Shown in pieces: positions 7,473-16,083 of a stretch of DNA of 62,095 nt (the first letter of the stretch is position 1; every line of letters starts with the position of its first letter). Below the pieces are notes generated by a model. It was not told the origin of the DNA. It did no database searches and saw only the letters and a program-made list of their open reading frames with translations. The position numbers were made by a program, and so were the translations under genes. Origin of the DNA: a virus; IMG/VR virus record IMGVR_UViG_3300030427_000031, positions 1 through 62,095 of that record; one strand, written 5' to 3'.

Positions 7473-10382
7473 ATGTTTAACGAAGATAATACAATGGAGC
7501 AGATGGTAATCTCGACTCTTAAAGGCAATGGCTGGAATTACATCCCCGCAGAAGAGCTACCTCGAACTTATTCTGATGTCATGGTAGAGCCTATGGTCAA
7601 AGACGCCCTTATCCGCCTTAATCCAGAAATAGCAGAAGACCCGTCACGCGCTGATGAGGTCATCTATAAACTGCGCACAATCATTCTGTCGGTACAGCCG
7701 CGTAACCTTATAACCCAGAACGAGCTCTTTAAGAAGATGGTGTTTGAAGAAAACTCCTATCCCTTTGGTAAAGATGGTCGGATGATTCCGATACGTTTTT
7801 TCGGCACAATGAAAAAGGAAGATCTAGCTCTTAACGAATATGTCGTCACTAACCAGTGGGTTTATCCTCAGGCAGAGGGCGGCAAGCGACTCGATATCGT
7901 TCTGCTGATAAATGGTTTTCCTATTGCTATCGGTGAGCTCAAGACTCCGGTCCGCAATGCGATAACCTGGTTAGACGCTGCCAGCGATATAGCTTCCTAC
8001 GAAAAGAGCATCCCTGAGATGTTCGTATCTAACGTATTCAACTTCGCTACTGAAGGTAAATGCTATCGCTATGGTTCTGTTGGAATGCCAATCAATATGT
8101 GGGGACCTTGGCATACTCCTGACCATAAGTCAGAAGGCAGCCTTGCCGATGTTAAAGTCAGCGTAGGTGATATGATTACACCTGAGAAGGTTATGGATAT
8201 TTTCCAGTTCTTTACCCTTTTTGCAACAGACAAAAAGCATGTAAAGTACAAGATTATCTGCCGTTATCAGCAGTATGAAGGTGCTAACCTTATCGTGCAG
8301 CGTGTTGTTGCTGGTTATCCTAAGCAAGGCCTTATCTGGCATTTCCAAGGTTCAGGAAAGTCGCTGCTGATGGTGTTTGCGGCGCAGAAGCTTCGAATGA
8401 TTCCTGAGCTTAAGAATCCGACCGTTGTAATAGTTGATGACCGTCTTGACCTTGAAACACAGATTACAGCAACCTTTAATGCTTCAGATGTTCCGAACTT
8501 AGTGTCACTTGCTACGAAGGAAGATGTTGAGAACTTCTTTAAACAGGATATTCGTAAGATTGCGATTACGACTATTTTCCGCTTTGGCGATGTTGATGGC
8601 GTTCTCAATCTTAGAGATAACATAATCATTATGGTTGATGAAGCACATAGAACTCAGGAAGGTGACCTCGGTGAAAAGATGCGTGCAGCACTACCCAATG
8701 CGTTCTTCTTCGGGCTTACAGGTACTCCCATTAATCGTATTGATAAGAATACATTCCGTACCTTTGGCGCAGCAGAAGACCGGAGCGGGTATTTGAGCCG
8801 CTATACCTTCTCTGACTCCATCAGAGATAATGCGACTCTACCGCTTAACTTTGAGCCAGTCCCGGTTGACCTTCATGTCGATAAGGATAAGCTAGATGCT
8901 GAGTTTGATGCTCTAACAGAAACACTTTCAGATGCAGACCGTGCAGAGCTTTCCAAACGCGTAAATATGAAGGCCATCATGTATGATCCTAAGCGTATCC
9001 GTAAGGTTTGTGAACACATCGTAAAGCACTACAAAGAGAAGATTGAACCTAATGGATATAAAGGTCAGATTGTTGTATTCGACCGTGAGTGCTGCCTTAA
9101 GTATAAGGAAGAGCTGGATAAGCTGCTCCCTCCTGAGGCAACTACAATTGTAATGGATACAAACAGCGATAAGGAAGACCGTTATAAGAAGTATCGCCGC
9201 AACCGTGATGAGGAAGGAAAGATTTTAGATCAGTTCCGTGATAAGAGCAATCCTCTGAAGCTGGTTATTGTTACTGCAAAACTTCTTACAGGTTTCGATG
9301 CCCCTATTCTTCAGGCGATGTATTTGGATAAGCCGATGAAGGACCATAACCTTCTACAGGCCATCTGTCGTACAAACAGAACTTATGATGAAGGAAAGAC
9401 TCATGGACTGATTGTAGACTATATCGGTATTTTCGATAATGTTGCTAAGGCTTTGGACTTTGATGAAGCCAGCATGAAGAAAGTTATCACCAACATCGAA
9501 GAAGTCAAGAAACAGGTTCCTGCGCTTCTTAGAAAGTGCCTCAGCTATTTTATGGGCGTTGACCGTACAGTTGAAGGCTGGGAAGGATTACTTGCCGCAC
9601 AGGAGTGTATTCCTACAAATAAGGATAAGGATGCGTTCGCAGCGGATTACCGTGTTCTTAATAGAGCCTGGGATGCGTTGTCCCCTGATCCATTTCTTGA
9701 TAAATTCAAATTTGACTATGTATGGCTCACTAAAGTTTATGAGTCTGTAAAACCGACTGACAACCGTGGTGCGCTTGTATGGGCAGCTCTTGGTGCTAAA
9801 ACGTTGGAGCTTGTTCACGCAAACATCGAAGTTGGCCAGGTTCATGATGATCTTGATATTCTTACATTAGACGCAGACCTGATTGACGAGTTTATCCGTA
9901 AGCAGAAGGATGTCAAGAAGACAACCATGAAGGTAGAGATTGACCTGGTTGCTAAGATTCGCGAACATACAAACGACCCTAAATTCGTAAAGCTAGGCGA
10001 GAAGCTCGAAGAACTTCGTGAACGGCATGAACAGGGCCTGATTAATAGCATTGAGTTCCTGAAGCTCTTGCTTGAACTCGCAAGAGAGGCAGCGCAGGCA
10101 GAGAAGGAAGTTGTACCGGAAGAAGAAATCGACCGTGGTAAAGCGGCGCTCACAGAGCTCTTTAAAGGTGCTAAGAATGATAAAACTCCTATCATTGTTG
10201 AGCGCATCGTTGCCGATATCGATGACATTGTAAAGATTGTACGTTTCGACGGCTGGCAAAGAACAACTACAGGTAAAAATGAAGTTAAGAAAGCGCTACG
10301 CAGTGTCATCTGGATTAAGTACAAGATTAAGGATAAAGAAGTATTCGATAAAGCTTATAGCTATATTGAACAGTATTATTAA
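7473..10382 (+). CDS. hsdR: Type I restriction endonuclease subunit HsdR
   Basis: 969 aa from the ATG at 7473, which is 8 nt from GGGAGG; an ATG 6 nt earlier is too close. The N-terminal nuclease domain has RLDIVLLINGFPIAIGELKTP (about 139-158), whose D and E-x-K match the PD-(D/E)XK site of HsdR. A superfamily 2 helicase motor follows with Walker A GSGKS (about 293), VDEAHR (about 388), GLTGTP, and the second RecA lobe with TAKLLTGFDAP and QAICRTNR. The C-terminal helical part (EVKKQVPALLRK and after) is typical for docking onto M2S. It cleaves unmethylated DNA after ATP-driven translocation. All key motifs are present and length is normal for the family. A 15-nt gap leads to the next gene. 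Confidence 0.95.
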   Translation: MFNEDNTMEQMVISTLKGNGWNYIPAEELPRTYSDVMVEPMVKDALIRLNPEIAEDPSRADEVIYKLRTIILSVQPRNLITQNELFKKMVFEENSYPFGKDGRMIPIRFFGTMKKEDLALNEYVVTNQWVYPQAEGGKRLDIVLLINGFPIAIGELKTPVRNAITWLDAASDIASYEKSIPEMFVSNVFNFATEGKCYRYGSVGMPINMWGPWHTPDHKSEGSLADVKVSVGDMITPEKVMDIFQFFTLFATDKKHVKYKIICRYQQYEGANLIVQRVVAGYPKQGLIWHFQGSGKSLLMVFAAQKLRMIPELKNPTVVIVDDRLDLETQITATFNASDVPNLVSLATKEDVENFFKQDIRKIAITTIFRFGDVDGVLNLRDNIIIMVDEAHRTQEGDLGEKMRAALPNAFFFGLTGTPINRIDKNTFRTFGAAEDRSGYLSRYTFSDSIRDNATLPLNFEPVPVDLHVDKDKLDAEFDALTETLSDADRAELSKRVNMKAIMYDPKRIRKVCEHIVKHYKEKIEPNGYKGQIVVFDRECCLKYKEELDKLLPPEATTIVMDTNSDKEDRYKKYRRNRDEEGKILDQFRDKSNPLKLVIVTAKLLTGFDAPILQAMYLDKPMKDHNLLQAICRTNRTYDEGKTHGLIVDYIGIFDNVAKALDFDEASMKKVITNIEEVKKQVPALLRKCLSYFMGVDRTVEGWEGLLAAQECIPTNKDKDAFAADYRVLNRAWDALSPDPFLDKFKFDYVWLTKVYESVKPTDNRGALVWAALGAKTLELVHANIEVGQVHDDLDILTLDADLIDEFIRKQKDVKKTTMKVEIDLVAKIREHTNDPKFVKLGEKLEELRERHEQGLINSIEFLKLLLELAREAAQAEKEVVPEEEIDRGKAALTELFKGAKNDKTPIIVERIVADIDDIVKIVRFDGWQRTTTGKNEVKKALRSVIWIKYKIKDKEVFDKAYSYIEQYY

Positions 10383-10397
10383 TAGGGGGGTCTGCCT

Positions 10398-12311
10398 ATG
10401 AAACAATATGCTTCGTTTGAAAAATATCTTGAGGATAAGTACTATAACGATATTCACCGTGCCATCACCGGCCTCATACTCAAAAGAGGCCGGAATAATG
10501 GCTTTTATTCATATACAGTTTTAGACCCATCCTACTTCCAGGTAGATGACATACATGTGAAAACAGTGTCCTTCCATTCTACAGACGGAAACCGGATTAT
10601 TTTCAACGCAGCAGTAGAGGCGGACGTTATTCTTAAGGGAATGGGTAAAAGGGATTATGACGCAGATGTGAATAATCCTTGGTACACTGTTTCTTTTACT
10701 GGTTATTTGAGTGATGGCCTTAATATGGTTACCATCACAGGTGTTGACGAATATTCTGCAGATAAGTTTGATAAGAACACGACACTATCAAAGTATCTAG
10801 TCCCTTATCTTTATGCTGAGGACATTGAGAAAGAAGCGGAAAAGTTTTTATACAAATACTGTAGACAAGCATTAAAGGAGCCTATGCCCATTCCGCTTGA
10901 TGAGCTCATGATTAATATGGGACTTGAGCTTTATGAGGCACCGCTTCCTGATAACATCTTCGGTAAGACTTATTTTGCGGAAGCTACAGTTGATGTTTTT
11001 AATGAGGATGGTGAGGTGGTATCACAGACCATTGATCCGGGCACCATTCTTTTGAATCCTAACATCTTCTTCATGCGCAACATCGGCTCCCGTAATAACA
11101 CAGTCGTTCACGAGTGTGTGCATTGGGACCGCCATGATAAGTTCTTTGAGCTGCAGAAGCTGTTAAACAGCGACCTCAGCTCCCTTACCTGTGAGGTTAC
11201 AGAACATATGGGTCAGAAAGATACTGGCATTGAGGGAGCACTTCAGTGGATCGAATGGCAGGCTAATGCCTTGACTCCGCGCATATTGCTCCCGGCAAGC
11301 ACTACAAGACAAAAGTTAAACGAGATATTGCTTCGTCTACATATTGAAAACCCAGAAAGAACTGAGTCAGATATCATGGAGGAGGCTATCCAGGAGTTGG
11401 CAGATTTCTTTGCAGTTTCAAAGTTTGCTGCAAAGCTTCGTGCCATTGAACTTGGCTTCTCGCAGGCGCAGGGTGTTTGGAATTATTTCAATGGTAAGTA
11501 TCTGCCTAGCTTCTCATTTAAGGCTACGGCGTTGAAGAAAGACGAGAGTTATATCATCGACACCAGAAACGCTTGCTTTGAGGCCAGCTTAGATGATGAT
11601 GTAAAGGCTGTACTTTCCAAGGGTGACTTCATTTATGTTGACAACATGTTCTGTATCAACGACGAGAAGTACATAATGGAAACCGAAGATGGCGGCTGTA
11701 CTCTTACTGTTTACGCCAGACAACATGTTGATGAATGCTGCCTTAAGTTTAAACAGAAGTTCAAAGTTAACAGCGCACATGGTGATGCCTTCTATACGCA
11801 GTGTTCTCTTTGCAAGGATGTCGATGCAGCAGCTTATTGCGAATGTAACTACATCGATGATGAAGATAATCAAAATGTAGAGCAGCGTGCTATTGAGTTG
11901 AAGAAGCTGAAAGTCGAAGGAGGCCGTGTCATGGAAATTTATCGTAGCCTTCCGATGTCTTTTTCAGGAACGCTTGATGCTCACATGAAACGCCTTGAAA
12001 AAGAGGATGGCAGAAAGATGACAAATATGGAACTTGCTTTAAGAACAGGACTAAGCGACCGATACATTCAGGACCTTCGTAAGGAAGAGAAGAATATAAG
12101 TCTCGGAACCGTTTGTGCTATTTGCATTGGCCTTCACCTGCACCCTATCTTCAGTAATGACCTCATACAGAAGTCACGCAATAATTATCCTATGAATGAA
12201 GAAGGCTTCTTCGATAGATTCCTCATTGAGCATCACTACATGGACACTCTTGATTTGTGTAATGAAAAGCTTGCAGAGTTGGGTTATCACACCTGGGGTA
12301 AGGAATTATAA
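10398..12311 (+). CDS. ImmA/IrrE-family zinc peptidase with C-terminal helix-turn-helix
   Basis: 637 aa, ATG behind AGGGGGG. The centre carries HECVH (238-242) within NTVVHECVHWDRHD, the HExxH zinc motif of ImmA/IrrE (DUF955) peptidases, with a following WQANALTPRILLP segment also typical of the family. The N-terminal 160 residues are uncharacterised. A cysteine-rich stretch (CSLCKDVDAAAYCECNY, about 475-490) may bind metal. Residues about 535-585 (TNMELALRTGLSDRYIQDLRKEEKNI and after) look like an XRE-type HTH. Known family: such peptidases cleave partner repressors in mobile elements or stress responses. Position directly after hsdR suggests it regulates the island or acts as an accessory effector, which is inference. 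It is much larger than ImmA of ICEBs1. Confidence 0.75.
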   Translation: MKQYASFEKYLEDKYYNDIHRAITGLILKRGRNNGFYSYTVLDPSYFQVDDIHVKTVSFHSTDGNRIIFNAAVEADVILKGMGKRDYDADVNNPWYTVSFTGYLSDGLNMVTITGVDEYSADKFDKNTTLSKYLVPYLYAEDIEKEAEKFLYKYCRQALKEPMPIPLDELMINMGLELYEAPLPDNIFGKTYFAEATVDVFNEDGEVVSQTIDPGTILLNPNIFFMRNIGSRNNTVVHECVHWDRHDKFFELQKLLNSDLSSLTCEVTEHMGQKDTGIEGALQWIEWQANALTPRILLPASTTRQKLNEILLRLHIENPERTESDIMEEAIQELADFFAVSKFAAKLRAIELGFSQAQGVWNYFNGKYLPSFSFKATALKKDESYIIDTRNACFEASLDDDVKAVLSKGDFIYVDNMFCINDEKYIMETEDGGCTLTVYARQHVDECCLKFKQKFKVNSAHGDAFYTQCSLCKDVDAAAYCECNYIDDEDNQNVEQRAIELKKLKVEGGRVMEIYRSLPMSFSGTLDAHMKRLEKEDGRKMTNMELALRTGLSDRYIQDLRKEEKNISLGTVCAICIGLHLHPIFSNDLIQKSRNNYPMNEEGFFDRFLIEHHYMDTLDLCNEKLAELGYHTWGKEL

Positions 12312-12685
12312 AAAGTTTTTGAAAAATATTAGTTTAGACCGGAACTCACACTTCCGATTTTGAACACGGATTAACAGGGCTTTATGACCAGAGATGGTTG
12401 TAAGGCCTTTTTTTTATGCCGTAAAAACCGGAACTCGCAGTTCTGCGAAGAAAAACCGCATCCGAATTATGATGTTTATAGAAGCTTGAAGCTTCAAATA
12501 AATCTAAGCCTTCGGGTGCGCAACTTAGGCAAGGATACATACGGTTGGTGGATCTCAGTAAAAAGAGAGAAACCAGACCCTGTACCCTTACTTTGTTGCG
12601 CTCATTTTGCCGAAGTAGCGGTACTGGATAAGACCTGACTGTGTCCTTGCGATAGTTCTCTCCCTTTAGGCGGGAAGGACAAAAA
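12312..12685. other. Gap between restriction island and prophage, two related small hairpins
   Basis: 374 nt without a convincing gene. CGGAA-ctcaca-CTTCCG-like and CGCAG-tt-CTGCG hairpins both follow an ACCGGAACTC sequence (about 12339 and 12425), so this is a degenerate repeat. A short ORF here (12384-12638) has no RBS or recognisable protein. GGGAAGGAC (12672-12680) is the RBS of the next gene. Confidence 0.4.
12378..12415 (+). terminator. Rho-independent terminator after the restriction island
   Basis: GGCTTTATGACC (12378-12389) pairs with GGTTGTAAGGCC (12396-12407) over 12 bp including G-U pairs, with a 6-nt loop, then eight T (12408-12415). Confidence 0.85.
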
Positions 12686-13183
12686 ATGTTAAACACAGTC
12701 AATCAAGAAACTAAGCAGTATTACCTCACCATCGATGGCCAAGAGGTAACGGTAACCGAAGAGGTGTACAGAGCCTACAAACGTCCGATCTGGGCTGAAC
12801 ACAAGCGTAATGATCGGCAGAAACTATGTCAAGTTAGTGACGGCAAGGGCGGCCTGAAAAGATGCACAGAAGATTGCTCCAAATGCAGTCGCACTAAGGA
12901 AGGCAACGTCCTTTCACTAGACGGACTCGAAGAAGCTGGATACAGCGTTGAGGACCGCGCACAGGATGTTGCAGAGATTGTTGCAGAAAAGGTGCTTCTT
13001 GAAGAGCTTTTTAAGGCTCTCGAAGAACTGGACCCCAATAGTCATCGTATCTGCAAACTACTTATGGAAGGCTGTTCGAAGCGAGAAATTGCTAGAATCA
13101 TGTCAATTCCGCAGTCAAGTTTTGAGTACCAGTTTAAAAAGTTGATGGCATCTTTAAGAGAGCGTCTGGAAAACTACATCTAA
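12686..13183 (+). CDS. Phage sigma-factor-like regulator (sigma-70 region 4 type)
   Basis: 165 aa. The C-terminal part (LFKALEELDPNSHRICKLLMEGCSKREIARIMSIPQSSFEYQFKKL) is a sigma-70 region 4-like HTH. The N-terminal part begins with YYLTIDGQEVTVTEEVYRAYKR and holds a CTEDCSKC cysteine cluster. Proteins of this type are common at the start of clostridial phages and conjugative elements and are usually annotated as sigma factors, although a clear region 2 is absent here. It is convergent with the DNA polymerase gene and shares a bidirectional terminator with it. Inference: it could drive phage transcription, and the repeated CGTTCA-N14-GTCCTGGGA elements are candidate targets. That link is untested. 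Confidence 0.7.
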   Translation: MLNTVNQETKQYYLTIDGQEVTVTEEVYRAYKRPIWAEHKRNDRQKLCQVSDGKGGLKRCTEDCSKCSRTKEGNVLSLDGLEEAGYSVEDRAQDVAEIVAEKVLLEELFKALEELDPNSHRICKLLMEGCSKREIARIMSIPQSSFEYQFKKLMASLRERLENYI

Positions 13184-13199
13184 AACGTAAAAGAATAGA

Positions 13200-13240
13200 C
13201 GGTACTGATATAAAAGTCAGTACCGCCTTTCTGTTTTAGT
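13200..13240. terminator. Bidirectional terminator between convergent genes
   Basis: CGGTACTGA (13200-13208) pairs perfectly with TCAGTACCG (13217-13225) around an 8-nt loop. CCTTTCTGTTTT follows on + and TCTATTCTTTT on -, serving the sigma-like gene and the polymerase gene. Confidence 0.75.
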
Positions 13241-15227
13241 CTTTCTTATAAAACATTGTCTCATAGCCATCGGCTCTTAAAGCCAACCCTTTTATCCAGG
13301 GTGGCGTTCGTCCCATCTGCTCACAAACTGCTTTAAGGGAAACATCCATGCTGCACTCAATAATTAGTTCGTCGTGGACGTGACCGCAGATAAAGCAGTG
13401 GCGGAGCGTTTTCATAGCGTAGGCCAAGATATCCCGGCTGATGGCCTGCACAATATTTTCTGTAAACTTCGGCCCGTAACTTTCGATGCGTTCCCACTTC
13501 TTAGTGTTGCCGGTTCCTTCGTAGGTGACAGACTCACCACCGAACTGGTTCTGTTCGATCTTAGGCTTTACATAGGAAAGCCTTCTGCCGGAAGGAAGCT
13601 CAATAAAAAGCATACCCTTATGGTAGTAGAAATTAATCCCATGTGTTTTGGCATGTGTTCTTAAACGAACTGCCTCTTTAACATTTTTGTCAACATCCCA
13701 CCACAGCTTTGTAATCTTTGGGTTTGAAGCTCTCCAAGAGTCAACCAGCGGCTGCAGTTCGTCTTCGGTAAGGCCCATTTCTAATGCACCCATAGCCTTA
13801 AGTGCTCCAACACTGCCGCCATATCCAAGTGCCAATTCTGCGATTTTACCTTTTTGGCGAAGGTGGCTGTTTACACCGTGCTTCTCAACCGGTACATGGA
13901 ACATAGCAGAAGCAGAAGCGCAGTAGATATCACCATTGCTTTCAAAGACATCTAATCTCCATTGCTCCCCGGCTAAGAAGGACAGAACCCTAGCCTCGAT
14001 AGCACTAAAGTCGCACACAATAAACTTGTATCCTGACCTTGGAACAAAAGCGGTTCGGATAAGCTGAGAGAGTGTATCCGGCACATCCTCATAAAGAAGT
14101 TTCACTGCATCATAATCTCCGAGCTTTACAAGGGACCGTGCATCTTCCAAATCAGGGATATGGTTTTGAGGAAGGTTCTGCAATTGTATATGCCTGCCTG
14201 CCCAGCGACCAGAGCGTGAAGCGCCATAATATTGGAACATGCCGCGAGCCCTGCCATCTAAGCAGACGGTGTTCTGCATGGACTGATACTTTTTAACGCT
14301 ACTTTTTGCAAGCTGCTGACGAAGTAGAAGTACGTCCCGTTGATCCTCCGGTGAAGTCTTTATAAGTGCTGCGACATCCTTTTTGCCAAGGGACTCGGTC
14401 TCAACACCATTATCACAAAGCCACTGTTTTACTTGCACAACGCTGTTTGGGTTATCAAGGTTGGTAAGCTCCTTCATTGCCGCAGTAAGTTCTTCTTTGG
14501 ATTTCTCATCGAATATAATGGCATTTTTAACCACGCCCATATCAAGCAGGATGCCTCTGTCATTGATTTCTTGATCCAGATGGTATTCGTCCCACACAAA
14601 CTCAGGTACTGGATAGCTTTCTAGTCGCTTCTTAACTGCCTGTTCGACCTCAACATCTCGGATATTGTATTTCTTAAATAAGGACCATTTTTCCATATCA
14701 TGTACAGGCAGGTTACGAGTACGGCCACCGTTTACTTTGGTGGGTTTGCATGGAACGCAGAAATATTTGATGAGATCTTTGCCTTCTTTTAACTTCTGTT
14801 CACCGAGCTTAAGAACTGTACCTACACCTTCAAGCGAAAGTGGTAAGCCCATATAAGCCGACCATATCATGCAGCAGCGCCATGAAGATGGATTAAGGTA
14901 ACCTTTAACAGAGTCCTCTGGGATGCTGTAGCTATTAAACTTATCCGGGTAGTGCTTACGAAGCCAATAGGATAAACAGACACGTTCGAAGGAAGCATTA
15001 AATGCCCATTTGGTTATATTATCATCGACTAATGCATTTAATATCTCTTCTGGGACGATCTCCCCTAAGGCTAAGTCGATAACCTGTACATCACCGCCAT
15101 TAATTGCGTAGCCCAATAGGAGGACTTCAAAGCTCGGAGATTCTGCATAGCGATAAGCTCCACACTTACCAAGGTCCACATCTGAGTAAGTTTCAAGGTC
15201 AAGAGAAAGTGTTTTTATATCTTTCAT
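13236..15227 (-). CDS. Phage family A DNA polymerase
   Basis: 663 aa. The ATG at 15239 contains the ribosome binding sequence GGAGGATGTT itself, so the Met at 15227 is the probable start. An N-terminal 3'-5' exonuclease-like domain opens with SLDLETYS (about 8-15). The polymerase domain shows RSGRWAGRHIQLQNLP (about 340), motif A CDFSAIEARVL (about 404) and motif C HDELIIE (about 617), the metal-binding carboxylates of Pol I-type enzymes. There is no 5' nuclease domain, as is normal for phage polymerases. It is the last gene of the leftward early operon; a strong hairpin separates it from the upstream small gene. Confidence 0.93.
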   Translation of the reverse strand: MKDIKTLSLDLETYSDVDLGKCGAYRYAESPSFEVLLLGYAINGGDVQVIDLALGEIVPEEILNALVDDNITKWAFNASFERVCLSYWLRKHYPDKFNSYSIPEDSVKGYLNPSSWRCCMIWSAYMGLPLSLEGVGTVLKLGEQKLKEGKDLIKYFCVPCKPTKVNGGRTRNLPVHDMEKWSLFKKYNIRDVEVEQAVKKRLESYPVPEFVWDEYHLDQEINDRGILLDMGVVKNAIIFDEKSKEELTAAMKELTNLDNPNSVVQVKQWLCDNGVETESLGKKDVAALIKTSPEDQRDVLLLRQQLAKSSVKKYQSMQNTVCLDGRARGMFQYYGASRSGRWAGRHIQLQNLPQNHIPDLEDARSLVKLGDYDAVKLLYEDVPDTLSQLIRTAFVPRSGYKFIVCDFSAIEARVLSFLAGEQWRLDVFESNGDIYCASASAMFHVPVEKHGVNSHLRQKGKIAELALGYGGSVGALKAMGALEMGLTEDELQPLVDSWRASNPKITKLWWDVDKNVKEAVRLRTHAKTHGINFYYHKGMLFIELPSGRRLSYVKPKIEQNQFGGESVTYEGTGNTKKWERIESYGPKFTENIVQAISRDILAYAMKTLRHCFICGHVHDELIIECSMDVSLKAVCEQMGRTPPWIKGLALRADGYETMFYKKD

Positions 15228-15241
15228 AACATCCTCCATTC

Positions 15242-15277
15242 AAAAGAATAAGGGCGGCAGCAGGAGTGCCACCGCCC
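15242..15277 (-). terminator. Hairpin between small membrane protein gene and polymerase gene
   Basis: On the - strand, GGGCGGTGGCA (15277-15267) pairs with TGCTGCCGCCC (15262-15252) around a 4-nt loop, followed by TTATTCTTTT. It lies inside the operon, 15-50 nt before the polymerase start, so it may act as an attenuator or an RNA-processing barrier. Confidence 0.65.
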
Positions 15278-15283
15278 AAGCAA

Positions 15284-15436
15284 TTAAAACTTATCAAGTG
15301 AATCAAAGTTTTTCTTTGCTTTTTCTTTCTTATGCTTTTTGATGGCGTCATTAATTTCAGTTACGACCCAGAATAGGGCTCCGATGATAAACACGCCGTA
15401 TAAAGTAATAAGTTCAATAACAAGAATAGTTTCCAT
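15284..15436 (-). CDS. Small predicted membrane protein (50 aa)
   Basis: METILVIELITLYGVFIIGA begins a 50-residue protein with one strong hydrophobic segment (about 4-25) and a lysine-rich C-terminus (KKHKKEKAKK). The start is preceded by GAGGT at good spacing on the - strand. It lies between DUF2815 and the polymerase in the leftward operon. No family was recognised. Hydrophobic segment and operon position support a real gene; function is unknown. Confidence 0.65.
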   Translation of the reverse strand: METILVIELITLYGVFIIGALFWVVTEINDAIKKHKKEKAKKNFDSLDKF

Positions 15437-15505
15437 ATGATTTACCTCATTTCTTTGATTGTCTAGGTGGCAGGTTTTCCTACCACCCGGATTGTCAGTT
15501 ACTGT

Positions 15506-16069
15506 TTAGGAAAGGAAGTCTTCATCATCCTCTGTAGCGAAGTCATCTTCGGCGTTAGACTTGCCGCCAAGATGCTCGCCATCACGGATCTTTTGAAGGT
15601 TATTAAGGGAACAAGCGATACCCTTATTTCCGTTGGTGTTGAATGCGTAGAAGTTAACACTGGCACGACCATAAACACCGGAATAAATCTCAGAACGCTC
15701 GATGATAGGCTGACGGTCTGCATCTACGATACCAGGCGCAGAGCTGTTGTTGGCATTCATAAAGTAGGCGTTTTTGTAAGCGGGATCGTCAGGACGTTCC
15801 ACATCACCATCACGAAGAGGAGTCTTAAGGGCTGCAAGAGGAGGTACCGAACGACCATTACCTTTGAGCTTGCCTTCACCTTCGTGGTAAGCTGCTTCTA
15901 TTGCGGCTTTGATCTTCTCGATGGTCTTTGTGTCAGACTTAGGGATAATGAGAGATACACTGTACTTAGGGGTGCCACCATTTATGGATTTAGGCTCCCA
16001 TGCATTCGCATAGCTCCAACGGGTATCAGGGCCAGTAACTACTTTTAACGGATTAACTGTCTTTGTCAT
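15506..16069 (-). CDS. DUF2815 protein, phage ssDNA-binding-like
   Basis: 187 aa, with AGGAGG ahead of the ATG. It opens TVNPLKVVTGPDTRWSYANAWEPKSINGGTPKYSVSLIIPK, the hallmark of DUF2815, a family placed with phage single-stranded DNA-binding proteins. The acidic tail (AEDDFATEDDEDFLS) resembles the protein-interaction tails of SSB proteins. It sits between DUF2800 and the polymerase, the usual gene order of this replication module. Probable role: coating ssDNA during phage replication or recombination; this rests on family and context. Confidence 0.85.
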   Translation of the reverse strand: MTKTVNPLKVVTGPDTRWSYANAWEPKSINGGTPKYSVSLIIPKSDTKTIEKIKAAIEAAYHEGEGKLKGNGRSVPPLAALKTPLRDGDVERPDDPAYKNAYFMNANNSSAPGIVDADRQPIIERSEIYSGVYGRASVNFYAFNTNGNKGIACSLNNLQKIRDGEHLGGKSNAEDDFATEDDEDFLS

Positions 16070-16083
16070 GATTTATTTCCTCC

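Noticed and set aside
12384-12638. 84-codon open frame on + between the restriction island and the sigma-like gene
   Set aside because: It starts inside the terminator stem-loop, has no ribosome binding site and no recognisable protein pattern.
15467-16048. 193-codon open frame on + opposite DUF2815
   Set aside because: It is antisense to a well-recognised gene with better codon pattern and RBS.
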